A stretch of DNA of 64,000 bases, from contig JAKFVL010000018.1 in assembly GCA_021732215.1 (NCBI GenBank), forward strand, positions 62,001-126,000, in the 5' to 3' direction. Source of the DNA: Hyphomicrobiales bacterium. Its GTDB lineage: Bacteria > Pseudomonadota > Alphaproteobacteria > Rhizobiales > Xanthobacteraceae. Every line of letters starts with the position of its first letter. Position 1 is the stretch's first letter. The notes beneath the pieces are model-generated. The model did no database searches and was not told the DNA's origin. It saw only the letters and a program-made list of their open reading frames with translations. Shown piece by piece: positions 8,439 through 16,825 of this stretch. Position numbers and translations under genes: made by a program.

Positions 8439-9413
8439 CTACGGCTTCAACACCGAAGCACCAGTGGTGACCCGCGCTTCCAGATCGCGATGGGCCTTGA
8501 CCGCATCTTTCAGCGCGTATGCGTGATGAATGGGGACGTGCAGCGTGCCGTTAAGCACGGCGGCAAACAGCGCGTCGGCGCCTTCGATCAACTCATGCCG
8601 CGTTCCGACATAGTCGTTGAGTTTGGGCCGTGTCGCGAACAGCGAGCCATTGTTATTGAGTTCAGCGAGCTGGAACGGCGGCACCGGTCCCGATGCATTC
8701 CCGAAGCTGACGAACAATCCGCGTTTCTTCAGGCATGACAGCGAGCCTGGGAAGGTATCCTTGCCGACACCGTCATAGACGACGTCGCAGAGTTCGCCCC
8801 TGCTGATCTGTTTGACGCGCTCGACGAAATTTTCCTCGCGGTACAGAATGACGTGATCGCAACCGTTCGACAGCGCGAGATCGGCCTTCTCCTTGGTTCC
8901 AACCGTGCCGATGACGGTCGCTCCCAGCGCCTTCGCCCACTGACATGCGAGCAACCCGATACCACCCGCCGCTGCATGGATCAGTACGCGGTGGCCAGGT
9001 TCGACCTTGAATGTCTTGAACAGCAGATAGTAGACGGTGAGACCCTTGAGCATCAGCACGGCAGCTTGCTCGTGCGTGATGTGATCGGGCAGCTTCACCA
9101 GCTTGTCTGCCGGAATGTTGCGTTCGGTCGCATAGCCGCCAAGGTTAAAGTAGTACGCTGCGCGATCGCCGGGATGAAAGTTGGTGACACCCGGCCCGAC
9201 GGCCACGACCTCGCCTGACGCCTCGTTACCGGCGATGAACGGCAAACCAGGAGCCTTGTAGAGGCCGGTCCGGAAATAGGTATCAATGTAATTCAAACCG
9301 ATGGCGTGCTGACGCAGTCTGACCTCGCCGGGTCCGGGTGCCGGGAGATCGATATCCTCGTAGGTCAGGACTTCCGGACCGCCGACCTGATGAACCCGCA
9401 CTGCCTTCGTCAT
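8439..9413 (-). CDS. NADPH:quinone oxidoreductase (zeta-crystallin-like, MDR family)
   Basis: A 324-residue zinc-free medium-chain dehydrogenase/reductase. GLNYIDTYFRTGLY follows the N-terminal strand, and the cofactor loop is AAAGGIGLLACQWAKALGATVIG in the middle. These match the QOR/zeta-crystallin group, which reduces quinones with NADPH in the cytoplasm. No structural zinc cysteine cluster is visible, which fits. The ATG at 9413 is chosen because GGAG lies 8 bases upstream; an ATG 21 bases earlier has none. Stands alone between rimO and the TerC-like gene. Confidence 0.9.
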   Translation of the reverse strand: MTKAVRVHQVGGPEVLTYEDIDLPAPGPGEVRLRQHAIGLNYIDTYFRTGLYKAPGLPFIAGNEASGEVVAVGPGVTNFHPGDRAAYYFNLGGYATERNIPADKLVKLPDHITHEQAAVLMLKGLTVYYLLFKTFKVEPGHRVLIHAAAGGIGLLACQWAKALGATVIGTVGTKEKADLALSNGCDHVILYREENFVERVKQISRGELCDVVYDGVGKDTFPGSLSCLKKRGLFVSFGNASGPVPPFQLAELNNNGSLFATRPKLNDYVGTRHELIEGADALFAAVLNGTLHVPIHHAYALKDAVKAHRDLEARVTTGASVLKP

Positions 9414-9521
9414 TCGTCTCACTCCCGCATCCAACCGGCGACGTTCCGCCGCGCCTTTGAATCAAGCGAAGGCCAATGGCAGAGCCTTGTCAAGATTTGG
9501 CGATGTCAAGATTTAGCGCCG

Positions 9522-10280
9522 TCAAGACGACGGCGGTGACGTCGAAGAAGCTGCGGTTTGCTTCGATTTTCTGCGATTTCGATACGCCAGGATGTTGAAG
9601 GCTTCGACAGCCATCGCGAAGGCAATCGCAAAATAGATGTAGCCGCGCGGAATATGTTGCTGGAATCCGTCGGCCACCAGCGCAACGCCGATCAGAACGA
9701 GAAACGCCAGCGCCAGCATTTTCGTCGTCGGATATTTGATGACGAAGCTCGCGACGGGCCCCGACGATACGTACATCACCAAACAGGCGATGATCACCGC
9801 GGCGACCATGATCTCGATGTCCTGCGCCATGCCGATCGCGGTAATGATCGAATCCAGCGAGAACACCATGTCGATCACGATAATCTGCATGATCACCCAA
9901 AAGAAGGCATCGGCCGGATTGGTTTCCTTGCCATGACCTTCCCGCGCCTCGACTTCACTATGAATTTCATGAGTCGCTTTCGCGATCAGGAATGCGCCGC
10001 CGCCGATCAGGATGATGTCGCGCCAGGAAAAGGCGTTTCCGAAAGCCGTGAACACCGGCTTGGTTAGGCCGATGATCCAGACCAGCACCGACAGCAAGGC
10101 TATCCGGAACACGAGTGCCAGCGCGAGACCGATCTGCCGCGCGCGTGTGGCCTGCGGCTCGGGAATCCGGGAGACCAGCACCGAGATGAAAATGACGTTG
10201 TCGATGCCCAGAATGATTTCGAGTACGGTCAACGTTACGAGTGCAGCCCAAGCCTCCGGGCTGGTCAGAAGTTCGATCAT
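9522..10280 (-). CDS. TerC/Alx-family integral membrane protein
   Basis: A 252-residue membrane protein with about seven hydrophobic helices. The two family motifs with conserved aspartates are present, EIILGIDNVIF near the start and DMVFSLDSII in the middle. Family members are linked to manganese export and metal homeostasis; the substrate here cannot be read from sequence. The C-terminus is a short basic and serine/proline tail. Its ATG (10280-10278) overlaps the pcs stop (10279-10277) as ATGA, indicating translational coupling to phosphatidylcholine synthase, though a functional link is not obvious. Just beyond its stop, TGTCAAGATTT is repeated at a period of 15 bases (about 9489-9515). 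Confidence 0.88.
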   Translation of the reverse strand: MIELLTSPEAWAALVTLTVLEIILGIDNVIFISVLVSRIPEPQATRARQIGLALALVFRIALLSVLVWIIGLTKPVFTAFGNAFSWRDIILIGGGAFLIAKATHEIHSEVEAREGHGKETNPADAFFWVIMQIIVIDMVFSLDSIITAIGMAQDIEIMVAAVIIACLVMYVSSGPVASFVIKYPTTKMLALAFLVLIGVALVADGFQQHIPRGYIYFAIAFAMAVEAFNILAYRNRRKSKQTAASSTSPPSS

Positions 10281-11008
10281 GATTTTGCTCTTGCCAGTAG
10301 ACGAAAGACGGTATCGCTCAACAGTACATAAAGCGCGATCGCGCACAGCGCTACGCTGACGGGCGCCGCGACCTTGAAATCCTGAGTGAGCGCGAAAATC
10401 GCGAGCATGCCCCAAATCACGATCAAGGCGAGATTGAAAGCCCGAAATCGGATCGTGCGAACCGGATGCATGACACTAAACGGCACGAAGGTCAGCACGA
10501 CGAAGACGGCCACGATTGCGGTCGCGACCCATGGATGTGGCCTCAGAACAAACAGGTGAAACGCGATAGCGTTCCAGAGAGCGGGAAAGCCGCGAAAATG
10601 ATTGTCATCGGTTTTCATCCTTTTATCGGCAAAATAAAGCGCGCTCGTGACGACGATTGCGACGCCAAGCACCGTGCCGGAAACCGGAGGCAGCAGATTG
10701 CTCGCCGCAATCGCATAAGCCGGGATGAAAACGTAAGTCAGGAAATCGACCACCAGATCGAGCGTGTCGCCCGACAGGTTCGGTTGCAGACGCGCTACGT
10801 CAAAGGTCCGTGCCAAGGGCCCGTCGATACCGTCGATGATGAGAGCCAGCCCGAGCCAGCCAAACATCGCTGTCCAGTGCTGACGCACCGCTTCCAGCAT
10901 CGCCATCAGGGCGATACCGGCGCCAAGCGCGGTGAACACATGAACAGCAAGCGCGGCCGCGCGGGCTGCTCCCGTGTTGTCACCATTATTCTGTTTGGGA
11001 GGACTCAT
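10277..11008 (-). CDS. pcs: Phosphatidylcholine synthase
   Basis: A 243-residue inner-membrane CDP-alcohol phosphotransferase that condenses CDP-diacylglycerol with choline to give phosphatidylcholine. The catalytic signature is visible as Asp62-Gly63, Ala66-Arg67, then 12 residues to Gly80, with Asp84 and Asp88. The 12-residue spacing, longer than in other family members, is typical of bacterial Pcs. About eight hydrophobic helices follow. The ATG at 11008 has AGGG 9 bases upstream; an earlier ATG at 11044 has no ribosome site. It lies upstream of, and overlaps, the TerC-like gene, and is divergent from the hydroxylase gene. Confidence 0.92.
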   Translation of the reverse strand: MSPPKQNNGDNTGAARAAALAVHVFTALGAGIALMAMLEAVRQHWTAMFGWLGLALIIDGIDGPLARTFDVARLQPNLSGDTLDLVVDFLTYVFIPAYAIAASNLLPPVSGTVLGVAIVVTSALYFADKRMKTDDNHFRGFPALWNAIAFHLFVLRPHPWVATAIVAVFVVLTFVPFSVMHPVRTIRFRAFNLALIVIWGMLAIFALTQDFKVAAPVSVALCAIALYVLLSDTVFRLLARAKS

Positions 11009-11155
11009 GATCTTGCGCCCTGTTATCAAATTCACCGGCCTCATCTATACGCAACATTGCGGCGTTCAGCCGCGCGGCAGAAACGCCTATTCGGGCGTTG
11101 ACTTGATCTGTTTGCCACAAACGGCGAAAATACGGGTCAAATCAGATTATCACAC

Positions 11156-12367
11156 ATGAGCGATCATTCCGGGCGACATCCAGTTCAGCCGATTGCCGTG
11201 GTCGGCGGCGGTCCCGTCGGGCTCGCGGCGGCGATTGCGCTGGCGTCCACCGGCGAGAACGTTACGCTTGTGGCGCGGAAAGTGCCCTATGTGGACAATC
11301 GCACAACCGCGCTGTTGGGCAAATCGATTGACTTTCTCGACGATATCGGTGTCTGGCGGCTTTGCGCGGACAAATCTGCGGCGCTCAAAGTCATGCGGCT
11401 GATCGACGACACAGGGCGTCTCGTGCGCGCGCCGGAGGTCCGTTTTTCGTGCGAGGAGATCGGCCGCGCCGCGTTCGGCTACAACATCGAAAATCGTTTG
11501 CTGATCGCAGCGCTTGAACAGCGGGCGTCTGAGTGCGCATCGCTGACGCGGATCGACGACGATGCGGCAGGCATCATACCTGGCGATGCCGCTGTCAACG
11601 TCATAGCAAAAGGTGGTCAGCAACTTAACGCGCGGCTTGTGGTCGGTTGCGATGGCCGACATTCGCTTTGCCGCGAAGCTGCAGACATCGCCGTCGAGCG
11701 GCGGGATCTGGGGCAGACCGCCCTCACCTTCAACGTGTCGCATACTCGTCCGCATCGCGACACCTCGACCGAATTTCACACGCCATCCGGTCCCTGCGTG
11801 TTCGTACCGCTACCGGACCAGCGCTGCAGCGTGGTTTGGGTGTCGCGGCCTGATGAAGCGGCTCGGCTTTCCGCGCTCGGTGATGCCGAGCTGGGACGCG
11901 CAGCCGAGCGGCAGGCGCATTCGATCCTCGGTGCGATGAGCGTTGAGGGGGCGCGATTCACTTTCCCGCTATCGATCGAGCGCCCGGCTCGACTCGCCGC
12001 CAAACGGATCGTGCTTGCCGGCGAAGCGGCCCATGTCATCCCGCCGATCGGCGCGCAAGGCCTGAACATGGGCCTGCGCGATGCGTCCGATCTCGCTGAA
12101 CTTGTCGCCGAATGCTTGGCGCTTGGCGGCGATCCCGGTTCGGATGATGTCCTGGCGGGCTATCAGCGCAGCCGCGGGGCGGACATTGCCAGCCGGACAT
12201 TCGCCATTGATCTCGCCAACCGTTCGCTGATCAGCGATTTCCTGCCGGTGCAGCCTGCGCGTGCGATTGGGCTGGGTCTGATCGGATCGATCGGTCCGCT
12301 GCGGCGGCTGGCGATGCGCGAGGGATTGTCGCCATCCTGGCGCAATAATTTGTTGCGCATGATGTGA
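11156..12367 (+). CDS. FAD-dependent ubiquinone-biosynthesis hydroxylase (UbiH/Coq6 family)
   Basis: A 403-residue aromatic-ring flavin monooxygenase. The FAD loop is AVVGGGPVGLAAAIAL near residues 14-29, the second FAD contact is GCDGRHSLCR in the middle, and the third motif reads LAGEAAHVIPPIGAQGLNMGLRD with Glu where many relatives have Asp. This architecture belongs to the hydroxylases of the ubiquinone ring (UbiH, UbiF, UbiI, UbiL); which ring position it modifies cannot be decided from sequence. Single gene, promoter shared with pcs in a 147-bp divergent gap. Confidence 0.87.
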   Translation: MSDHSGRHPVQPIAVVGGGPVGLAAAIALASTGENVTLVARKVPYVDNRTTALLGKSIDFLDDIGVWRLCADKSAALKVMRLIDDTGRLVRAPEVRFSCEEIGRAAFGYNIENRLLIAALEQRASECASLTRIDDDAAGIIPGDAAVNVIAKGGQQLNARLVVGCDGRHSLCREAADIAVERRDLGQTALTFNVSHTRPHRDTSTEFHTPSGPCVFVPLPDQRCSVVWVSRPDEAARLSALGDAELGRAAERQAHSILGAMSVEGARFTFPLSIERPARLAAKRIVLAGEAAHVIPPIGAQGLNMGLRDASDLAELVAECLALGGDPGSDDVLAGYQRSRGADIASRTFAIDLANRSLISDFLPVQPARAIGLGLIGSIGPLRRLAMREGLSPSWRNNLLRMM

Positions 12368-12397
12368 CCGGAAAACCGAGTTCTCGCGTTTCCGGAT

Positions 12398-13351
12398 CTA
12401 AGGCATCGCGATCTGGTTGGTCTTCAGAAGCCACAGCATGGTTGTGAGTGTCACCACGGAAACCAGCGTTCCGATCAGAACGGCGGCTGATGCGGCTTCC
12501 ACCCACGTATCGTATTGCCGGGCGATGACGAACACATTGAGCGCCGGCGGCAGTGACGCCATCAGCAATGCGGTTGCGGCCCATTCGGTCGTGAACGGCC
12601 CGAGCCACCACAACAATACGAAGACGATGACCGGATGGATCAACAGCTTGACCGCGATGATCCACGGCAGTTCCCATGGCACCCGGCTGAAGGGTCGCAG
12701 CGCCACAGTCACACCAAGCGCGAACAGCGCGACGGGCGCAGCGGCGTTCTGCAGGAATTGCAGGGTGCCATCGATCGCGACCGGCAATTCGATATGAAAT
12801 GCTGCTGCGGCCGCACCGAAATACGATGCGACGATCAGCGGATGCAACAAAATCTGCCCCGCCACGAGCTTGATGGTCGCACCGAGTTTGCCATGCTCGC
12901 CGCCCGTCATGGCCATCAGGATCGGGACCAGCGAAAACAGAAAAATGTTATCGAAGCAGAAGATCAGCGCCACGGGCACCGCAGCTTTCGTGCCGAGCGC
13001 AGCCAGGGCGATACCCGGTCCCATGTATCCGATGTTGCCGTAGCCGCCTGACAAGCCGGCCATGACCGCCTCGCGGGCGGTGGTCTTGCCGATCAGGCGA
13101 GCGCCGAGCGCGCACAGGGCAAACGCAAGGCTGGTTGCCAAGGTCGTGGCGACGATAAACGGCAGGTTGTTCAATTGCTCGAAGGGGGTTTTGGACAGAA
13201 TCCGAAAAAACAGCGCCGGCAACGAAATGTAGAGCAGGAAGAAATTCATCCAGGCGAGCCCCTGCTCAGGCAGCGATTTCAGCTTGCCGCAGGCAAAGCC
13301 GATGAAAATCACTCCAAAGTAGGGAAGCGCGAGATTCAGCACATCAATCAT
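12398..13351 (-). CDS. AEC-family transporter (auxin efflux carrier-like)
   Basis: A 317-residue inner-membrane protein with about ten hydrophobic helices in two halves, separated by a short cytoplasmic loop near TGGEHGKLGATIK. The N-terminal LNLALPYFGVIFIGFACGK and the conserved glycine-rich GGYGNIGYMGPG near the centre of the first half are typical of AEC transporters, which export small organic acids or similar compounds. The substrate is unknown. It is convergent with the hydroxylase gene (30-bp gap) and has no operon partner. Confidence 0.88.
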   Translation of the reverse strand: MIDVLNLALPYFGVIFIGFACGKLKSLPEQGLAWMNFFLLYISLPALFFRILSKTPFEQLNNLPFIVATTLATSLAFALCALGARLIGKTTAREAVMAGLSGGYGNIGYMGPGIALAALGTKAAVPVALIFCFDNIFLFSLVPILMAMTGGEHGKLGATIKLVAGQILLHPLIVASYFGAAAAAFHIELPVAIDGTLQFLQNAAAPVALFALGVTVALRPFSRVPWELPWIIAVKLLIHPVIVFVLLWWLGPFTTEWAATALLMASLPPALNVFVIARQYDTWVEAASAAVLIGTLVSVVTLTTMLWLLKTNQIAMP

Positions 13352-13484
13352 GGCAAACGCTGCAATTCCTCAGGAATGCCACAACTTCAACGCCGTGTCC
13401 GACACACCATGGCGAAGCTGGTCGAGCTTCGATTCACTGCTTTGGTACTAGCATCGGCCACAATCCTGGTCTATTCCGACTCGT

Positions 13485-13817
13485 ATGGCGAAGATGCGCA
13501 CTGCGAAGTTCCAGATCGGACAGATCGTCCGGCACCGCATTTTTGCGTTCCGTGGTGTGATTTTCGACATCGATCCGGAATTCAACAACACCGAGGAATG
13601 GTGGCTGTCGATCCCTGAGGATGTTCGCCCGCACAAGGATCAGCCGTTCTACCATCTGCTCGCCGAGAACTCGGAAACCGAGTATGTGGCTTATGTTTCC
13701 GAGCAGAACCTGCTCCCGGATGAATCAGGAGAGCCGATCCGGCACTCGCAGGTGGCAGAGATTTTCGTGAAGGACAAATCCGGTGGCTATCGGCCACGGA
13801 ATCCGTCGTTGAATTAA
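13485..13817 (+). CDS. hspQ: Heat shock protein HspQ (YccV-like)
   Basis: A 110-residue protein with the YccV-like fold, first described as binding hemimethylated DNA and later, in enterobacteria, as a Lon-protease enhancer. KFQIGQIVRHRIFAFRGVIFD near the N-terminus and KDQPFYHLLAENSETEYVAYVSEQNL in the middle are hallmarks of the family. Two ATG codons (13485 and 13494) are possible and neither has a clear ribosome site. Followed by a strong terminator at 13876. Confidence 0.92.
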   Translation: MAKMRTAKFQIGQIVRHRIFAFRGVIFDIDPEFNNTEEWWLSIPEDVRPHKDQPFYHLLAENSETEYVAYVSEQNLLPDESGEPIRHSQVAEIFVKDKSGGYRPRNPSLN

Positions 13818-13875
13818 TCGTCAGATGCTTCAACCAGTTTAATCGGCGATTATCACAAGCGCCTGATCCGAATCA

Positions 13876-13903
13876 AAAAAGCGCGCAATGCTGCGCGCTT
13901 TTT
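13876..13903. terminator. Bidirectional intrinsic terminator between hspQ and the IalB-like gene
   Basis: A perfect 12-bp stem AAAAAGCGCGCA / TGCGCGCTTTTT closes a 4-base ATGC loop. The T-run on each strand lets it end hspQ (plus) and the IalB-like gene (minus), which converge here. Confidence 0.92.
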
Positions 13904-13946
13904 GTTTGATGACCAGCTTTCCTCGGCTGAGCCTGATCGGCTGCGT

Positions 13947-14756
13947 CTATTTGGCTGCGGGATTCGCCGGAGCACCGCCCTGCTGCTCCAGCTTCTTGCG
14001 GGTTTCTTCCGCGCGCTTTTGCAATTCTTCCTGCAGCTTCTTCTGGGTTTCCTCGAACTGCTTCGGATCGGTCGGTGGCCCGTCATAGGCTTTCGCGAAT
14101 TCGTTCACCAGTGGCAAACCAAGCGTCAGCGGCGCGCCGTTGGAATTGATCGCCTGCACGATCAGGTTCTGACCCTTCTTCAGATTGGCGATCATTTCCG
14201 GGGTCGCCTCATAGTCGGACATGCATCCGTTCTGGAAGCAGATCACGTACTGGCTCTGCGCCGGGGCGTTATTGTCAATGATGATGCGGGTGCCGTGCAC
14301 GAGCTGCATGCCGAGCGGCAGGGTCACGCGAAGAATCTTCTTCGGCTCACCTTCCGGCTCAATGATCACCGCTGCGACCACGGGCTGACCGGATTCGATC
14401 CGGCCGTCCTTGCCGGTGAAGCAAACCTGCTTTGCATTGGCGTCCTGCCCCTTCAGGCAGAACTTGGTCCAGGGAGCGTATATCAATTGCACCTGATCGG
14501 CAGCCTGCTGCGGATTTTGCGCCGGGGCCTGGGCCGCAGGAGCCGGTCCCTTTTGGGCAGGAGCCTGGGCTGCGGGCTGCTTCGGCGCCGGGGTGGCTTT
14601 CGGCGCCGGGGTAGTAGCTTTCGGTGCACCGGGCGCAGGAGCGGGTTGCTGGGCGTGGGCTATGGACAGCATCAGGGTTGCTGCGGTCAGAACGCTACCT
14701 GTGGCAAGCGCCAGCCCGCGCAGTTTGTCATGCGCAGACGAGTAACGACATTTCAT
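13947..14756 (-). CDS. Invasion-associated locus B (IalB)-like exported protein
   Basis: A 269-residue protein with a signal peptide ending around IAHAQQ (residues 31-36) and then a long low-complexity Ala/Pro/Lys/Gln linker to about residue 85. The IalB domain follows, with the cysteine pairs of WTKFCLK...KQVCFT and VICFQNGCMSDYEA. The last 45 residues form a charged coiled-coil-like helix rich in Glu, Lys and Gln. IalB-family proteins are periplasmic or envelope-associated and, outside Bartonella, of unknown function. The linker suggests anchoring at a distance from the membrane or wall. Confidence 0.88.
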   Translation of the reverse strand: MKCRYSSAHDKLRGLALATGSVLTAATLMLSIAHAQQPAPAPGAPKATTPAPKATPAPKQPAAQAPAQKGPAPAAQAPAQNPQQAADQVQLIYAPWTKFCLKGQDANAKQVCFTGKDGRIESGQPVVAAVIIEPEGEPKKILRVTLPLGMQLVHGTRIIIDNNAPAQSQYVICFQNGCMSDYEATPEMIANLKKGQNLIVQAINSNGAPLTLGLPLVNEFAKAYDGPPTDPKQFEETQKKLQEELQKRAEETRKKLEQQGGAPANPAAK

Positions 14757-14952
14757 ACGAGAAACCCTTTCTGAACCGGTGCGTCTGGCCGCGTCCGAGC
14801 GGATGCACCGTTATTTCGCGGCTGTCTCGGAGCCAATTGAGGCGTTACCGTGACAAGCGACTTCGACATTCTGGAATAGACCGCCTTTTACAGCGGCGGG
14901 CGGAAAGATCAATGCCGACAGCCGTCTTTCACGGCCTCCGGCGCGGCTGGCC

Positions 14953-16821
14953 ATGGTAAATTTGAGCGTGTTCAGCGCCGAATCAGTGTGGGTCAAACGG
15001 ACGCTCCGGATCAGCCGGGCCTGGTCGCTGGGCGTTGTAGCATCGGCCCTTGCTGCCGGCTGGGTTGCCGCAGCGCAACCAACCCCGCATGGCATCGCGA
15101 TGCACGGTGTCCCGGCCCGCCCCGCGGCATTTGCCTTTATGCCTTACGTCAATCCGGATGCTCCGAAAGGCGGGCGGCTGATCGGCGGAATCGCCGGCAC
15201 TTTCGACAGCCTCAATCCGCTGATCGTTCGCGGGGTCGCGGTCCAGCAGGTGCGCGCCTACGTCATCGAAAGCCTGATGACCCGCGGCCAGGACGAGCCT
15301 TTCACGCTTTACGGCTTGCTGGCGGAGAGCATCGAGACCGACGACGAACGCAGCTTCGTCACGTTCCGGATCAATTCCAGGGCCCGCTTTTCTGATGGCA
15401 AACCTGTGGCAGCCGAAGACGTGCTGTTTTCCTGGCAATTGCTTCGGGACAAGGGCCGTCCAAACCATCGGCTCTACTATGCCAAGGTCACCAAAGCCGA
15501 AGTGCTCGATCAACGCACGGTGAGATTCGATTTCGGCGGCGTTCCAGATCGCGAACTGCCGCTGATCCTCGGGCTGATGCCGGTTCTGCCGAAACATGCG
15601 GTCGATCCGGCGACGTTCGAGGAGACCTCGCTGACGCCGCCGATCGGCTCCGGCCCCTACACGATCACCAACGTCCGTGCCGGCGCGAGTGTGACGATGA
15701 CCCGCGATCCGAACTACTGGGGCCGCGATCTGCCGGTCAATCGCGGCCTGTGGAATTTCGACGAGGTGCGGCTCGATTTCTACCGCGAGGCCAACGGCCA
15801 GTTTGAGGCCTTCAAGCGCGGGCTTTATGACTTTCGTATCGAACACGAGCCGTTGCGCTGGCACGAAGGATACAATTTCCCGGCGGCGCAACGGGGCGAA
15901 TTGATCCGCGAGGAAATCGCGACCGGCCTGCCGAAACCGACCGACTACCTGGTGTTCAACACCCGCCGCGCAGTGTTCGCCGATATTCGTGTGCGCGAAG
16001 CGCTGTCGCTGCTGTTCGACTTCGAATGGATCAACCGCAATTACTTCTTCGGCCTCTATGGCCGCAGCGGCGGATACTTTCCGACCTCCGAACTGTCTGC
16101 ATATGGCCGAATGCCCGATGCAACCGAGCGCACGCTGCTGCGCCCGTTCTCCGCAAGCGTTCGCAGCGACATTCTGGACGGCACCTGGCGTCTGCCGGTC
16201 AGCGACTCCAGCGGCCGCGATCGCGAGGCGTTGCGGCGCGCGCTCGCGCTGCTTGGTGATGCCGGATATCAGCTCGACGGCACCGTGATGCGCAACAGGA
16301 CGACGCGCGACCCGTTCACGTTCGAGCTTCTGGTGACGACGCGCGAGCACGAGCGGATCGCCCTGGCGTTTGCTCGCGACGTCAAACGCGCCGGCATAGA
16401 GGTGACGATCCGCACTGTGGATGCGGTGCAGTTCGACCAGCGCCGACTGTCCTATGATTTCGACATGATCCAGAACCGCTGGGACCAGTCGCTGTCGCCG
16501 GGCAACGAGCAACTGTTCTACTGGGGCTCGGAAGCCGCCGACGTGCAAGGCACCCGCAACTACATGGGCGCGCGCGACAAGACGGTCGACGCGCTGGTGA
16601 CCGCCATGCTGCAGGCCCGCGACCGGCCGCCGTTCGTCTCGGCAGTGCGGGCGCTCGACCGGGTGTTGATGTCGGGTTTCTATACAATTCCGCTCTATAA
16701 CGCCGAGCGGCAATGGCTGGCGCGATGGAATCGGATAGAACGGCCCAAAGCCGATGCGTTGTCGGGCATCCTGCCCGAGACGTGGTGGACATCAATGCCG
16801 GCAACGAGCGGCGCCCGATGA
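14953..16821 (+). CDS. Extracellular solute-binding protein family 5 (YejA-like)
   Basis: A 622-residue periplasmic oligopeptide-type binding protein. A basic N-terminus and hydrophobic stretch (residues 17-41) form a signal peptide. GIAMHGVPARPAAF followed by YVNPDAPKGG is the opening of YejA-like proteins, and GSGPYTITNVRAG and NYWGRDLPVNRGLWNFDE lie in the middle. YejA partners YejBEF to import microcin C-type and other peptides in related bacteria. No permease or ATPase gene is next to it here, so its transporter must be elsewhere. The next gene starts 4 bases after its stop. Confidence 0.88.
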   Translation: MVNLSVFSAESVWVKRTLRISRAWSLGVVASALAAGWVAAAQPTPHGIAMHGVPARPAAFAFMPYVNPDAPKGGRLIGGIAGTFDSLNPLIVRGVAVQQVRAYVIESLMTRGQDEPFTLYGLLAESIETDDERSFVTFRINSRARFSDGKPVAAEDVLFSWQLLRDKGRPNHRLYYAKVTKAEVLDQRTVRFDFGGVPDRELPLILGLMPVLPKHAVDPATFEETSLTPPIGSGPYTITNVRAGASVTMTRDPNYWGRDLPVNRGLWNFDEVRLDFYREANGQFEAFKRGLYDFRIEHEPLRWHEGYNFPAAQRGELIREEIATGLPKPTDYLVFNTRRAVFADIRVREALSLLFDFEWINRNYFFGLYGRSGGYFPTSELSAYGRMPDATERTLLRPFSASVRSDILDGTWRLPVSDSSGRDREALRRALALLGDAGYQLDGTVMRNRTTRDPFTFELLVTTREHERIALAFARDVKRAGIEVTIRTVDAVQFDQRRLSYDFDMIQNRWDQSLSPGNEQLFYWGSEAADVQGTRNYMGARDKTVDALVTAMLQARDRPPFVSAVRALDRVLMSGFYTIPLYNAERQWLARWNRIERPKADALSGILPETWWTSMPATSGAR

Positions 16822-16825
16822 GCAA

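Noticed and set aside
14983-16713. Open frame of 576 codons antisense to the YejA-like gene
   Set aside because: Shadow frame; the plus-strand protein has a signal peptide and clear family motifs.
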